A stretch of 58,309 bases of DNA from contig NZ_MUGW01000037.1 of the NCBI RefSeq assembly GCF_002217285.1, positions 1 through 58,309 on the forward strand, in the 5' to 3' direction. Below the pieces are notes generated by a model. It was given only the letters and a program-made list of their open reading frames with translations. It was not told the DNA's origin and searched no databases. The stretch is from Flavobacterium hercynium. GTDB lineage: Bacteria > Bacteroidota > Bacteroidia > Flavobacteriales > Flavobacteriaceae. The number at the start of each line of letters is the position of its first letter. Positions within the stretch are counted from its first letter, which is position 1. Positions 16,145 to 25,384 of this stretch are shown piece after piece. Position numbers and translations under genes: made by a program.

Positions 16145-18544
16145 ATGAATGCATATAATCCTATTTATACCACCACAATTCCAAATTTCGGAACGATAGA
16201 TTTTCGTCCGTTGCAATTGGATGTTGATACCCAAATTATTCATGATTGGGTCAATCGCGATTATGCGCAATATTGGGGTATGCAGGGAAAAAATCTGGAA
16301 GAAGTTCGTCTTGAATATGAAAAAATCAACAAAGAATCAGATGTTTTTATTGGACTTGTAAATGGAGAAGTTTCGTTTTTATTAGAGCGTTATAATCCAA
16401 AATTAGATAGTATCGGAGCCTACTATCCGGTTCAGGATTACGATTGTGGTATCCATATTATTGTAGCGCCGTCACTTAAGCCCGTGCATCAGTTTACGTG
16501 GCATATTTTTTCGAGTATCATGAAATTTGTATTCGGTGATCTCAAGATTCAGAGAATAGTGGTAGAGCCGGACATCAGAAACAAAAAGATGTTTGACATC
16601 TGTCATCGCGTTGGTTTTGAAGATGCCGATGTCGTGCATTTACCGCATAAAACAGCCTTGCTAGCTTTCTGTACGCGAGAGCAATTCATCAAAAAAATAG
16701 ATTCATTTAACCTCAATTATACTGAAATGAATACCGAAAATCAATTAGAATTTCCAGAAAAAGCGATCACGCACATACAACCCGAAGTTTGGGAAAAAGC
16801 CAATCGTTTATTGGTAAAAAAAGCAATCTGTGAGTTCACACACGAACATTTGATCGAACCTGTTTTAGAACTGGGTGTACAAAACAGAAATAAGTATTCT
16901 TTATTCGCAGATGATAATACTATTAAGTATACGTTTAAAGCACAATTGCTCGAAATGAATCACCTGAATATCGAAGCAGATACGATACAAAAGCATCAAA
17001 ACGATGTTGTTTTACCTCTGGATGCAGTCGACTTTATTCAGGAATTCAGAACCAGTTTAGGTATCTCAGAACAATTGCTTCCATCGTATATAGAAGAAAT
17101 TATCAGCACGCTTTACGGAAGCTGTTACAAATTATTAAAGGAAAATTCAACTTCAAAATCACTTGCTAATTCTGATTTTCAAACCATTGAGCAAGCCATG
17201 ATGGAAGGACATCCGGGATTTGTGGCAAACAACGGACGAATAGGGTATAATAGCATGGATTACAAAGCGTATGCACCAGAAGCCGGAAATCCGTTTAAGA
17301 TTTTATGGCTGGCTGGACATCGCGACAGAACGGTATATGCAGGAACTAAAAAATTGGATTATGATGTTTTAATTCAACAAGAATTAGGCACAGAAACCAT
17401 TTCAAAATTCAATGCAACAATAGTAGAGAAAGGGGAGAATCCAAACGATTATTTCTTTATTCCCGTTCATCCGTGGCAATGGTTTAACAAGCTTGCCAAT
17501 TTATTTTCACCGGAAGTAGCCAAAGGAAAATTGATTTGTGTAGGCTACGGACCAGATTTGTATCAGGCACAACAGTCGATTAGAACACTTTTTAATTTAA
17601 GTAATCCTAAAAAGTTTTATACTAAAACATCATTGTCTATTCTGAATATGGGCTTTATGCGTGGATTACCGGTTTTCTATTTAGGAACAGCTCCTGAAAT
17701 GGCAGAATGGCTGGATCAGTTATTAAGCGGTGATGCGTATTTACAAAAAGTTGGTTTTGGAATGTTAGGCGAGGTGGCTTCTGTAAGTTACATCAATCCA
17801 TATTTTGAAAGCTTTGGAAAACACAATCCATACAACAAAATGATTGCTTCTTTATGGAGAGAAAGTCCGGTCGCGAAGTTAAAAAACGATGAACAATTAA
17901 TGACGATGGCAGCGCTTTTGCATCTTGATAAAGACGGAAAATCATTGCTGTCAGAAATTATCAAAGCATCACCTTTATCAATAGACAATTGGCTTACAGA
18001 ATACTTCAAAGTTTACCTAAGTCCTTTGTTGCATTGTTTCTATGAATATGATTTGGTCTTTATGCCTCATGGTGAAAATATTATCCTAGGTTTAGAAAAT
18101 CATGTTCCGGTACGTTCTTTCATGAAAGATATTACCGAAGAAGCGGTGATTTTAAACCCTGATGTTGTGGTTCCTAAAAATATCGAAAGAATTTATGCTG
18201 AAGTTCCTGAGGATGTAAAACTGCTTTCGATTTTTATTGATGTTTTTGATGGATTTTTCCGTTTCATGTCGGCAATTTTAGTTTCGTCGGATGAATATCA
18301 GGAAGAACGTTATTGGGAACTTGTTGCAGATTGTATCTCTGATTATCAGGATCAAAATCCGCATTTGGAGGCTAAATTCGCCAAATATGATTTGTTTGCG
18401 AATGAGTTTCAGTTGTCTTGCTTAAACCGTTTGCAACTGAACAATAACAAAACTATGATCGATTTAGATGATCCTGTGGCATTGCTGCAATTTCAAGGAA
18501 AATTACAAAATCCGATCGCTCCGTATAAAAAAATAATCGCTTAA
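16145..18544 (+). CDS. GNAT acyltransferase fused to IucA/IucC siderophore synthetase
   Basis: This 799-residue fusion has two parts. Residues 1-190 are an IucB/RhbD-type GNAT that acylates hydroxylamines (DFRPLQLDVDTQIIHDWVNRDYAQYW, GIHIIVAPS, RIVVEPDIRNKKM). Residues 205-799 are an NRPS-independent siderophore synthetase with the ATP-binding motifs EGHPGFVANNGRIGY, FIPVHPWQWFNKL, LSILNMGFMRGLP and FMPHGENIILGLE. Synthetases of this family join a carboxylic acid to the amine or hydroxylamine unit through an acyl-adenylate. The next two genes encode the same two functions separately, so this fusion and that pair arose by duplication. Confidence 0.93.
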   Translation: MNAYNPIYTTTIPNFGTIDFRPLQLDVDTQIIHDWVNRDYAQYWGMQGKNLEEVRLEYEKINKESDVFIGLVNGEVSFLLERYNPKLDSIGAYYPVQDYDCGIHIIVAPSLKPVHQFTWHIFSSIMKFVFGDLKIQRIVVEPDIRNKKMFDICHRVGFEDADVVHLPHKTALLAFCTREQFIKKIDSFNLNYTEMNTENQLEFPEKAITHIQPEVWEKANRLLVKKAICEFTHEHLIEPVLELGVQNRNKYSLFADDNTIKYTFKAQLLEMNHLNIEADTIQKHQNDVVLPLDAVDFIQEFRTSLGISEQLLPSYIEEIISTLYGSCYKLLKENSTSKSLANSDFQTIEQAMMEGHPGFVANNGRIGYNSMDYKAYAPEAGNPFKILWLAGHRDRTVYAGTKKLDYDVLIQQELGTETISKFNATIVEKGENPNDYFFIPVHPWQWFNKLANLFSPEVAKGKLICVGYGPDLYQAQQSIRTLFNLSNPKKFYTKTSLSILNMGFMRGLPVFYLGTAPEMAEWLDQLLSGDAYLQKVGFGMLGEVASVSYINPYFESFGKHNPYNKMIASLWRESPVAKLKNDEQLMTMAALLHLDKDGKSLLSEIIKASPLSIDNWLTEYFKVYLSPLLHCFYEYDLVFMPHGENIILGLENHVPVRSFMKDITEEAVILNPDVVVPKNIERIYAEVPEDVKLLSIFIDVFDGFFRFMSAILVSSDEYQEERYWELVADCISDYQDQNPHLEAKFAKYDLFANEFQLSCLNRLQLNNNKTMIDLDDPVALLQFQGKLQNPIAPYKKIIA

Positions 18545-18556
18545 TACCTTAAACAA

Positions 18557-19156
18557 ATGATGAACAGTTTAATAACTCATCCCGAAAATGATGTTGCTTC
18601 TGATGTTGTTTTTGTAAAAACGATTCCGGGTTTAGGCGTTTTCGAACTGCGTCCGCTTGATATGGAAGCCGATATTCCGTTGATTCATAATTGGATAAAT
18701 AGAGATTACGCCGTGTATTGGGAAATGAAAGGCTTTTCTGTTGAGGAAGTAAAAAATACCTATTACAACATTCTCGAAAAAGCGCAGGTTTACATTGGAA
18801 TTTTTAATCATGATGTTGCTTTTTTATTAGAATGTTATGATCCTCAAAATGATCTTGTTGGAAAATACTATGATGCTAAAAAGGGTGACAAAGGCATGCA
18901 CATTCTGGTAGCGCCCTTCGAAAAATCGATTCCAAATTTTACCTGGACGATCTTTACGGTCATTCTAGATTTTATTTTTTCAGATGCCGCTACGCAACGT
19001 GTTGTAGTAGAACCTGATGCCCGAAATCATAAAATTCACTTGTTGAATAAAAGAGCGGGATTTGTTTTTCAGCGCATACTGGAGTTACCGCACAAAAAAG
19101 CACATTTAGAGTTTTGCACCCGCACAGATTATTACAAGGCATTACAATCGGTTTAA
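18557..19156 (+). CDS. IucB-type GNAT acyltransferase, split paralogue
   Basis: This 199-residue protein is a close paralogue of the N-terminal part of the preceding fusion (GVFELRPLDMEADIPLIHNWINRDYAVYWEMKG; GMHILVAPFEKS; QRVVVEPDARNHKIHLLNKRAGF). It probably transfers an acetyl or succinyl group from CoA to the hydroxylamine. It ends at the point that corresponds to the linker in the fusion, and the synthetase gene starts 10 bases later. The conserved last part LEFCTRTDYYKAL matches LAFCTREQFIKKI of the fusion. Confidence 0.9.
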   Translation: MMNSLITHPENDVASDVVFVKTIPGLGVFELRPLDMEADIPLIHNWINRDYAVYWEMKGFSVEEVKNTYYNILEKAQVYIGIFNHDVAFLLECYDPQNDLVGKYYDAKKGDKGMHILVAPFEKSIPNFTWTIFTVILDFIFSDAATQRVVVEPDARNHKIHLLNKRAGFVFQRILELPHKKAHLEFCTRTDYYKALQSV

Positions 19157-19166
19157 AAATATAAAA

Positions 19167-20969
19167 ATGGAAATACCAACCCAAAATATACAGCATTTAA
19201 CAAAACAGAATTGGGATAAGGCAAACGCAATTTTACTTAAAAAAACAATAAGCGAATTTGCTCACGAATTATTGATTACACCGGTCGAAAGCAGTTCTGG
19301 TTACTACACCATTCAAGCACCGGATGCCAATGTTCAGTATGCATTTAAGGCTTCGGTTTTAACTTTAAATCATTGGTCAATTCCAGTAGATACAATCAAA
19401 AAAACAATAGAGGGAGCGACAGCTCCCTTGCGTTTATTAGCTTTCATCATTGAATTCAAAGAGGTGCTAGGTATTAGTGAAAATCTTTTACCAACGTATT
19501 TAGAAGAAATTACTAGTACTTTGTACAGCACAGCATATAAAATTGCAAACGAAAAATATACTTCAGATGATTTATTAGCCTTAGATTATCAGATTATCGA
19601 ACATGCCATGACCGAAGGACATCCGTGTTTTGTGGCCAACAGCGGTAAAAATGGTTTTAATATCGATGACTTTGCCACCTATTCTCCGGAAGCCAATGCG
19701 CCTGTAAAATTATTATGGATTGCAGGGCACAAAAGCAAAGCTACTTTTACGGCAATTGAAAGTTTAGACTATCAAAAAGTATTGCAACAGGAATTGTCTG
19801 CTGAGACGATTGCAAAGTTTGAAAGTATTATAGAATCACAGGAATTACAAGTCGATGCGTATTATTTTTTTCCTGTGCATCCGTGGCAATGGTTCAATAA
19901 ACTGGCTTTGATTTTTGCTCCTGATATTGCCGAAGGTGATTTGGTTTGCTTAGGATACGGAGAAGATGATTATTGTCCTCAGCAATCGATACGCACTTTT
20001 TTTAATACATCGTCACCGGAAAAATTTTATGCTAAAACAGCACTTTCTGTAATCAATATGGGTTTCATGCGCGGACTTTCTCCTTATTATATGGAAAGTA
20101 CGCCAGCCATTACAAAATGGGTTGCCGATCTTGTAGAAAATGATGCTTATTTACAGCAAAAAGGATTTACATTATTAGGTGAAGTCGCTACAATTGGGTA
20201 TCGAAATTTCCTTTACGAACCCTTAGGAAGAAGTATTCCGCACAACAAAATGCTGGCCACTTTATGGAGAGAAAGCCCAATTCCAAAATTAGCAAAAGGA
20301 CAAAGCATCATGACGATGGCGGCATTATTACATGTCGATCAGTCCGGAAAAACTTTTGTCTCTGCCTTAATCAAAAAATCAGGAATCAGCGCCGAAGCCT
20401 GGATTAGCAATTATTTAGATGCTTATTTGTCGCCTTTGTTGCATTGTTTTTACCAGCATGAAATGGTTTTTATGCCTCATGGCGAAAACCTGATTTTAGT
20501 TTTAGAAAATCATATTCCGGTAAAAGCAATTATGAAAGACATCACGGAAGAAGTAATGTTATTTAATGGAGAAATTCCGTTGCCGGAAAAAGTGAAGCGC
20601 ATTCATATTGAAATGAAAGAACCGCTGAAAATTTTATGCATTTTTAATGATGTTTTTCAGTTCTATTTCCGTTTCCTTTCCGCAATATTAGCAGAAAATG
20701 GTACACTTTCAGAAGAAGATTTCTGGTCATTGGTAGCCAATTGTATTCATAATTACCAGCAGGATCAGCCCCATTTAGCTGCGCAATTTAAGAAATTCAA
20801 CTTGTTTCAGCCTGAATTTGATTCCTGCTGTCTGAATCGCCTGCAATTGCGAAACAACAAACAAATGCTCGATTTAGCTGACCCGATAGAAAGTCTTCAG
20901 TTTGTGGGGAAACTCAAAAATCCTGTTGCGGCGTTTCGTCATAACTCCAATTTAGTGACTTCAGTTTAG
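19167..20969 (+). CDS. IucA/IucC-type siderophore synthetase
   Basis: This 600-residue synthetase is colinear with residues 205-799 of the upstream fusion and carries the family motifs EGHPCFVANSGKNGF, FFPVHPWQWFNKLALIF, LSVINMGFMRGLSPYY and FMPHGENLILVLENHIP. The two probably catalyse successive amide bond formations, as IucA and IucC do in aerobactin synthesis, or act on different acyl units. Both end in a GKL-x-NP segment. The pair of synthetases suggests a citrate- or succinate-linked bis-hydroxamate, but the product cannot be read from sequence. Confidence 0.93.
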   Translation: MEIPTQNIQHLTKQNWDKANAILLKKTISEFAHELLITPVESSSGYYTIQAPDANVQYAFKASVLTLNHWSIPVDTIKKTIEGATAPLRLLAFIIEFKEVLGISENLLPTYLEEITSTLYSTAYKIANEKYTSDDLLALDYQIIEHAMTEGHPCFVANSGKNGFNIDDFATYSPEANAPVKLLWIAGHKSKATFTAIESLDYQKVLQQELSAETIAKFESIIESQELQVDAYYFFPVHPWQWFNKLALIFAPDIAEGDLVCLGYGEDDYCPQQSIRTFFNTSSPEKFYAKTALSVINMGFMRGLSPYYMESTPAITKWVADLVENDAYLQQKGFTLLGEVATIGYRNFLYEPLGRSIPHNKMLATLWRESPIPKLAKGQSIMTMAALLHVDQSGKTFVSALIKKSGISAEAWISNYLDAYLSPLLHCFYQHEMVFMPHGENLILVLENHIPVKAIMKDITEEVMLFNGEIPLPEKVKRIHIEMKEPLKILCIFNDVFQFYFRFLSAILAENGTLSEEDFWSLVANCIHNYQQDQPHLAAQFKKFNLFQPEFDSCCLNRLQLRNNKQMLDLADPIESLQFVGKLKNPVAAFRHNSNLVTSV

Positions 20970-21032
20970 TCATTATCTTTTTATTCATTAAAAAATTAGT
21001 TGCTGTCTTTATTATTGGTAAAAGAAAGCACA

Positions 21033-22430
21033 ATGATTATTATGTTCAAAAGTTTAAGTAAAGTGCTGGAAAAAGCCGAGTCGTTTGATTTTACGAGAGG
21101 CAGTATCCGAAAAGGAATTCTGATCTTGTCTATTCCGATGGTTTTAGAAATGGCAATGGAATCTGTTTTTGCCTTGGTCGATTTGTATTTTGTTGGTCAT
21201 TTAAAAGAAAGTAATCATGCGATTCAGATCGTTGGTTTAACCGAATCTGTTTTTGCTATTATTTATTCGATTGCAATTGGAATAAGTATTGCCACAACCG
21301 CTATTGTTGCGCGTAGAATTGGCGAAAAAGAAAATACTCAGGCAGCAAAATCGGGTGTGCAGGCGATTGTTATTGCAATCGGTATTAATCTTGTTATTAG
21401 TATTTTGGGATTTGTTTACGCCAGAGAGATTCTGCTTTTAATGGGCGCTTCAGAAGCATCTGTAGACTATGGTGTTTTGTATACTAAAATTATGATGGCG
21501 GGCAGTGTTTTTGTAATGCTGATTTTCCTGATAAACGGAATTTTCAGAGGAGCGGGCAATGCAATAATTGCGATGAAAAGCCTTTGGATTGCTAATATTT
21601 CCAATATTATACTTTGTCCCGTTTTGATTAACGGTTTTTGGTTCATTCCTGCAATGGGTGTGACGGGAGCTGCAATTGCAACCACGATTGGACGTGGTAT
21701 TGGTGTAGTGTACCAATGTTATTTTCTTTTTTATGGTCGGGGTATTCTAAAAATAAAGTGGAATTATTTCGTACCGGATTATTCTTTAATACAATCGATT
21801 TTGAAATTGGCTACACCGGGCGTTTTACAATACGTAATTGCATCGTGCAGCTGGATTTTCTTAGCCAATCTTGTTGCTACAACAGGAGGTGATTATGCTT
21901 CATCGGGTTATCAGACTGCCATCAGAATCATGATGTTTTTTGTCCTTCCAGCTTGGGGACTTAGCAATGCTGTTGCAACTTTGGTCGGGCAAAATCTGGG
22001 TGCAGACGAAATTGGAAGGGCAGAGAAGGCCGTGTATAAAACAGCGAAATACAATATGATTTTTATGGGATCGATTATGATTGTTTGTTTTTGCAGTGCG
22101 CATTATCTCATATCATTTTTTACAAACGACGAAATTATCATTAGAATTGCTGTAAATGCCTTGCAGATTATGAGTGTAGGCTTTATTTTTTATGGTCTCG
22201 GAATGGTTTTGAACAATGCTTTTAATGGAGCAGGAGATACCTGGACACCAACATGGATTAACGTATTTGGTTTTTGGATATTCCAGATTCCATTTGCTTA
22301 CTTGCTTGTACATTACTACGAAATGGGACCAACAGGTGTTTTTATCGCCATTCCCGTTGCAGAAACTTTAATTACCCTATTAAGCCTGATGATGTACAGA
22401 AGAGGAAATTGGAAGCGGGTTTTGGTTTAG
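21033..22430 (+). CDS. MATE-family exporter, likely siderophore efflux
   Basis: This roughly 465-residue protein has twelve predicted membrane segments and MATE-family sequence such as SIPMVLEMAMESVFALVDLYFVGHL, FRGAGNAIIAMKSLWIANISNIILCP and FNGAGDTWTPTWINVFGFW. MATE pumps export small molecules using a Na+ or H+ gradient. As the last gene of the operon it is the best candidate for exporting the siderophore. An upstream TTG at 21000 is in frame, but I chose the ATG at 21033, preceded by AAAGAAAG; the ATG at 21042 is also possible. Confidence 0.9.
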   Translation: MIIMFKSLSKVLEKAESFDFTRGSIRKGILILSIPMVLEMAMESVFALVDLYFVGHLKESNHAIQIVGLTESVFAIIYSIAIGISIATTAIVARRIGEKENTQAAKSGVQAIVIAIGINLVISILGFVYAREILLLMGASEASVDYGVLYTKIMMAGSVFVMLIFLINGIFRGAGNAIIAMKSLWIANISNIILCPVLINGFWFIPAMGVTGAAIATTIGRGIGVVYQCYFLFYGRGILKIKWNYFVPDYSLIQSILKLATPGVLQYVIASCSWIFLANLVATTGGDYASSGYQTAIRIMMFFVLPAWGLSNAVATLVGQNLGADEIGRAEKAVYKTAKYNMIFMGSIMIVCFCSAHYLISFFTNDEIIIRIAVNALQIMSVGFIFYGLGMVLNNAFNGAGDTWTPTWINVFGFWIFQIPFAYLLVHYYEMGPTGVFIAIPVAETLITLLSLMMYRRGNWKRVLV

Positions 22431-22535
22431 TTTTTCTGTGATTTTATTAAAATTGTTTTTATAGAAAATGATTTTTTAGATTTCTAAAAAGTTGAAAAAC
22501 TCTTAGGGAAGTACAGTACTAAGTTTAATAATTAT

Positions 22536-22562
22536 CCTAACAGGTCTTCAAGACCTGTTAGG
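22536..22562. repeat. perfect 13-bp inverted repeat between convergent genes
   Basis: CCTAACAGGTCTT (22536-22548) and AAGACCTGTTAGG (22550-22562) are perfectly complementary around one base. It lies between the MATE gene and the convergent gene at 22619. It may act as a transcript-end hairpin in both directions. Palindromes built on an ACAGGT core also look like a dispersed small repeat, which needs a genome search to confirm. Confidence 0.7.
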
Positions 22563-22618
22563 TATATAAAGTTATTAACGTGTTGAAATTTTGATGTATA
22601 AAGGAAGTAAAAAAAAGA

Positions 22619-23434
22619 TTAATCCTTATATGGTCCTTTTCTTTTTATGATATATAAATCATTTTTTTTAACAAAAAAACTTATATCAAATAAATCTTCA
22701 TATTTCTTAGGAATCTCATAATAACCAAGTTTACTAACAAAAAACCAATCGTAAGAAAACAAATCTTGTAACTCGTCTTCAAATGTGAATTTAAACTTTT
22801 CATTTTTAGCAATAAGTTCCCAATATGCAGTGCCTGACCAGGTATAGCAAATTCCATTTACATTAGAAATACCTAAAGTCATTTTAGGAATAAAACAGGG
22901 GGTAAAACTTTTTTTTAGAAAATGTTTCATGGTAATTACGGGAGGCATACTTGTATATTGTACTTTATCTATTTTGTTTTCTAATAGAAGACAATTTTTT
23001 AAATTATATGTAAGACTGTCAATTACTATTCTTTGAATAATTTGTCCTTTTTTGTCTATTACTACATAATTATCACTTTGAACTAGATCGTCATTTATTT
23101 CAGAACCAGATATATGTTCCTTTATATCGATAATGAAATTTAAATGAATTGTATCTAAATAAACATGTCCCTGATAAGCATTGTTGGAATCAATTAATTC
23201 GAGAATACCGTCGGCATCGTATTTTGGTATTAAATGGTCATCACTTCCACAATAATTCAAGTATCCGCTAATTTTAATTTTTTTCATTTCATATTTTCCT
23301 GATTCAATTCCTTTGTCAATATCAAAATAGGTTTGATCATAATATAAAGCAATAATTCTATTAATAAATAGCATTACAAATGGAGCGAGTATTACAATTA
23401 AAATTGTCTTTTTGTATTTTTTTATCTTTTTCAT
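22619..23434 (-). CDS. membrane-anchored protein of unknown function, vgrG island
   Basis: This 271-residue protein has a basic N-terminus and one membrane helix (residues 10-29, ILIVILAPFVMLFINRIIAL), then a soluble domain with no motif I recognise. It is the last gene of a minus-strand cluster that starts with vgrG and lies 6 bases after the DUF2931-like lipoprotein gene. Small membrane-anchored or lipidated proteins in such clusters are often immunity or accessory proteins. No family is assigned. Confidence 0.65.
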   Translation of the reverse strand: MKKIKKYKKTILIVILAPFVMLFINRIIALYYDQTYFDIDKGIESGKYEMKKIKISGYLNYCGSDDHLIPKYDADGILELIDSNNAYQGHVYLDTIHLNFIIDIKEHISGSEINDDLVQSDNYVVIDKKGQIIQRIVIDSLTYNLKNCLLLENKIDKVQYTSMPPVITMKHFLKKSFTPCFIPKMTLGISNVNGICYTWSGTAYWELIAKNEKFKFTFEDELQDLFSYDWFFVSKLGYYEIPKKYEDLFDISFFVKKNDLYIIKRKGPYKD

Positions 23435-23440
23435 TTCTTA

Positions 23441-24517
23441 TCAATACGGTTTTGGTTTTGTAAAGGATTCCTGCGATTCTATTGCTTCATTCATATCAAT
23501 TACACCAGAACTGATTTTTAGTTTTATAGAAAGTCCTTGGGTTTCTCTTGGCTTGGTGTTACGGTCAATATCAATAACAAAACCAATAGGTTCTGCTGTT
23601 CCAATACGTTCAAAAATGGCTTTTGATTTTTTTTCATCAAAGAATATATCCGTTTCCATGCGTACATCGTTTACATCGTGCCAGACAATATTTATTTTTC
23701 TTGGAATGGCACGTTTTTTAATAGGCATTGAATTGCCATTTAAACTCAAGAAAATAGATTCCGCTTCACCATTAATGTATTTTAGCCTAATAGTCTCTAC
23801 TTTATCTTCTGCTTTGATTAGCGGCATTATATGATATTCTCTAAAAAGGGTTTCCCAATAACCAAATGGTATTGTACCATTAGCAATTTGGTCTAGTATT
23901 TCTTGTGGTAATTCTTTGATATTAGCATCAATTACTCTATCAAATCCTGCTTTAGTTTTCATTATTTCATGTGCAATTCCCCATTCGACATTTTTATCTT
24001 CATGTGCTTGGTAACGTCCTACAATTGTCATATTTGATTGGCTAAAAACATATAAAACGACCATCCCTCCAGGAAATAAACCGGTGTTTATTGCAAAGTT
24101 TCGATCATTTGCTATTCCTTTTTTTTTTGTTTCAGGGTCCCAATAAGGCCTGTCACTACCGTTGATCATTAAACTTTCAATTTTTTCAGAATCGAGCTCA
24201 AAAACTCCAGAATAACTTTTTTTCTCGGTAAAAGATAACCAGGTAATATCTAAAAATTTAGGTGCTATTTCAGTTGCCCACTCAGTTGGAGAGCCATCAT
24301 TATCACCTAAATTATTACTATTTATAACAAGATCGAATGGCATATATACATAGCCACTTTGCAATGTTTTGCCGACGATTAAATGTCCAGAAAATATTTC
24401 TGCAGGGTAATTTCTTGGAGTGCAGACTGAAGCTGTCCACGAATATTTCTTTTGTTTCTTATTGTTTTGACAGGAGAATAATGAAAGTGCCATAAATAGT
24501 ATTGTTGTAATTTTCAT
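23441..24517 (-). CDS. DUF2931-like lipoprotein
   Basis: The mature lipoprotein follows a signal peptide ending LSLFSC. I prefer the start at 24517 (MKITTILFMALSLFSC); the in-frame ATG at 24529 is also possible and the more upstream one at 24607 is unlikely. After the signal, YSWTASVCTPRNYPAEIFSGHL is characteristic of DUF2931 proteins, which are common lipoproteins near Bacteroidota type VI secretion genes. Other segments include RPYWDPETKKKGIANDRNFAINTG and LPQEILDQIANGTIPFGYWETLF. Function is unknown; immunity or effector handling is inferred from context. Confidence 0.7.
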   Translation of the reverse strand: MKITTILFMALSLFSCQNNKKQKKYSWTASVCTPRNYPAEIFSGHLIVGKTLQSGYVYMPFDLVINSNNLGDNDGSPTEWATEIAPKFLDITWLSFTEKKSYSGVFELDSEKIESLMINGSDRPYWDPETKKKGIANDRNFAINTGLFPGGMVVLYVFSQSNMTIVGRYQAHEDKNVEWGIAHEIMKTKAGFDRVIDANIKELPQEILDQIANGTIPFGYWETLFREYHIMPLIKAEDKVETIRLKYINGEAESIFLSLNGNSMPIKKRAIPRKINIVWHDVNDVRMETDIFFDEKKSKAIFERIGTAEPIGFVIDIDRNTKPRETQGLSIKLKISSGVIDMNEAIESQESFTKPKPY

Positions 24518-24693
24518 ATTATTTGCCATTTTTTTATAATCCCATTTTTCAATTCTAAGTAATAAAAAAATCTCGCTCATGCATGCTCTTTTGTTTTGAA
24601 ACAACATTTCAATTTAGCAACATCAGGAGTAAGATATATTATGTGATTATATATAAATAATTCTACTTCTAATAGATTGATCTGCAATAAAAA

Positions 24694-25371
24694 CTAGAAA
24701 TCATAATAAACTTTATTCATACCTCCAAAATACCATGTTTGTAAAATATTTCTATCAATAAAATCATCTAAATAATTTACAAACATGTCGTAACCTGGGT
24801 CTTTACTGGCATATTGTATACTAGTGTTGTAATTATTAATCATAAATAATGTCGGACGTTTTTCAGAACTTAAGTTACCCTCTAAAATTATATTTAAAGG
24901 AACATTAAGACTATCATAATATTTCAAAATTTTTTCTTTACTTGTAAAATCAGCTGTTTTTTTATGATAATTACTTACAGTATCTACTATTATACTTTTA
25001 TATGAAAGAATATCATTTCTAAAGAAATAAGTTATAACCCTACTGTCTAAATCATTTTTGAAATAATCCCAATTTCTCTTTTCCTGTAGTGAATCTAATT
25101 TAAAAATTCCTCTTAACTGAGTAGGACCTACTTCTCCTTCTTTGTTTTTTTCAGGCTTTACGTTTGAACACATATCATATTTCACCAAATCCTTTATAAT
25201 GTAATCACCTTTATCCCAATCATAAATAGTGTCTGTATAAGAATACCTATAAAACCCATTATCTACTAATTCTTTTTGTGTTACTGGGATATTTAAATAG
25301 TGATTGATTCTGTCTTTTTTTGCACATGATATGATAGTAAATATCAAAATTATAATACTTGCTGTTTTCAT
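24694..25371 (-). CDS. lipoprotein, first of two tandem paralogues in the vgrG island
   Basis: This 225-residue protein has a lipoprotein signal (FTIISC, Cys16). Just after the lipid site, KKDRINHYLN.PVTQKELVDNGFY(R/K)YS matches the neighbouring gene at 25385-26056 almost residue for residue, so the two arose by tandem duplication. The rest has similar strand patterns but diverges. No family is recognised. Tandem paralogous lipoproteins behind a vgrG and effector candidate are typical of immunity proteins against periplasm-acting toxins, which is the inference here. Confidence 0.68.
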   Translation of the reverse strand: MKTASIIILIFTIISCAKKDRINHYLNIPVTQKELVDNGFYRYSYTDTIYDWDKGDYIIKDLVKYDMCSNVKPEKNKEGEVGPTQLRGIFKLDSLQEKRNWDYFKNDLDSRVITYFFRNDILSYKSIIVDTVSNYHKKTADFTSKEKILKYYDSLNVPLNIILEGNLSSEKRPTLFMINNYNTSIQYASKDPGYDMFVNYLDDFIDRNILQTWYFGGMNKVYYDF

Positions 25372-25384
25372 TTATTATTACATT

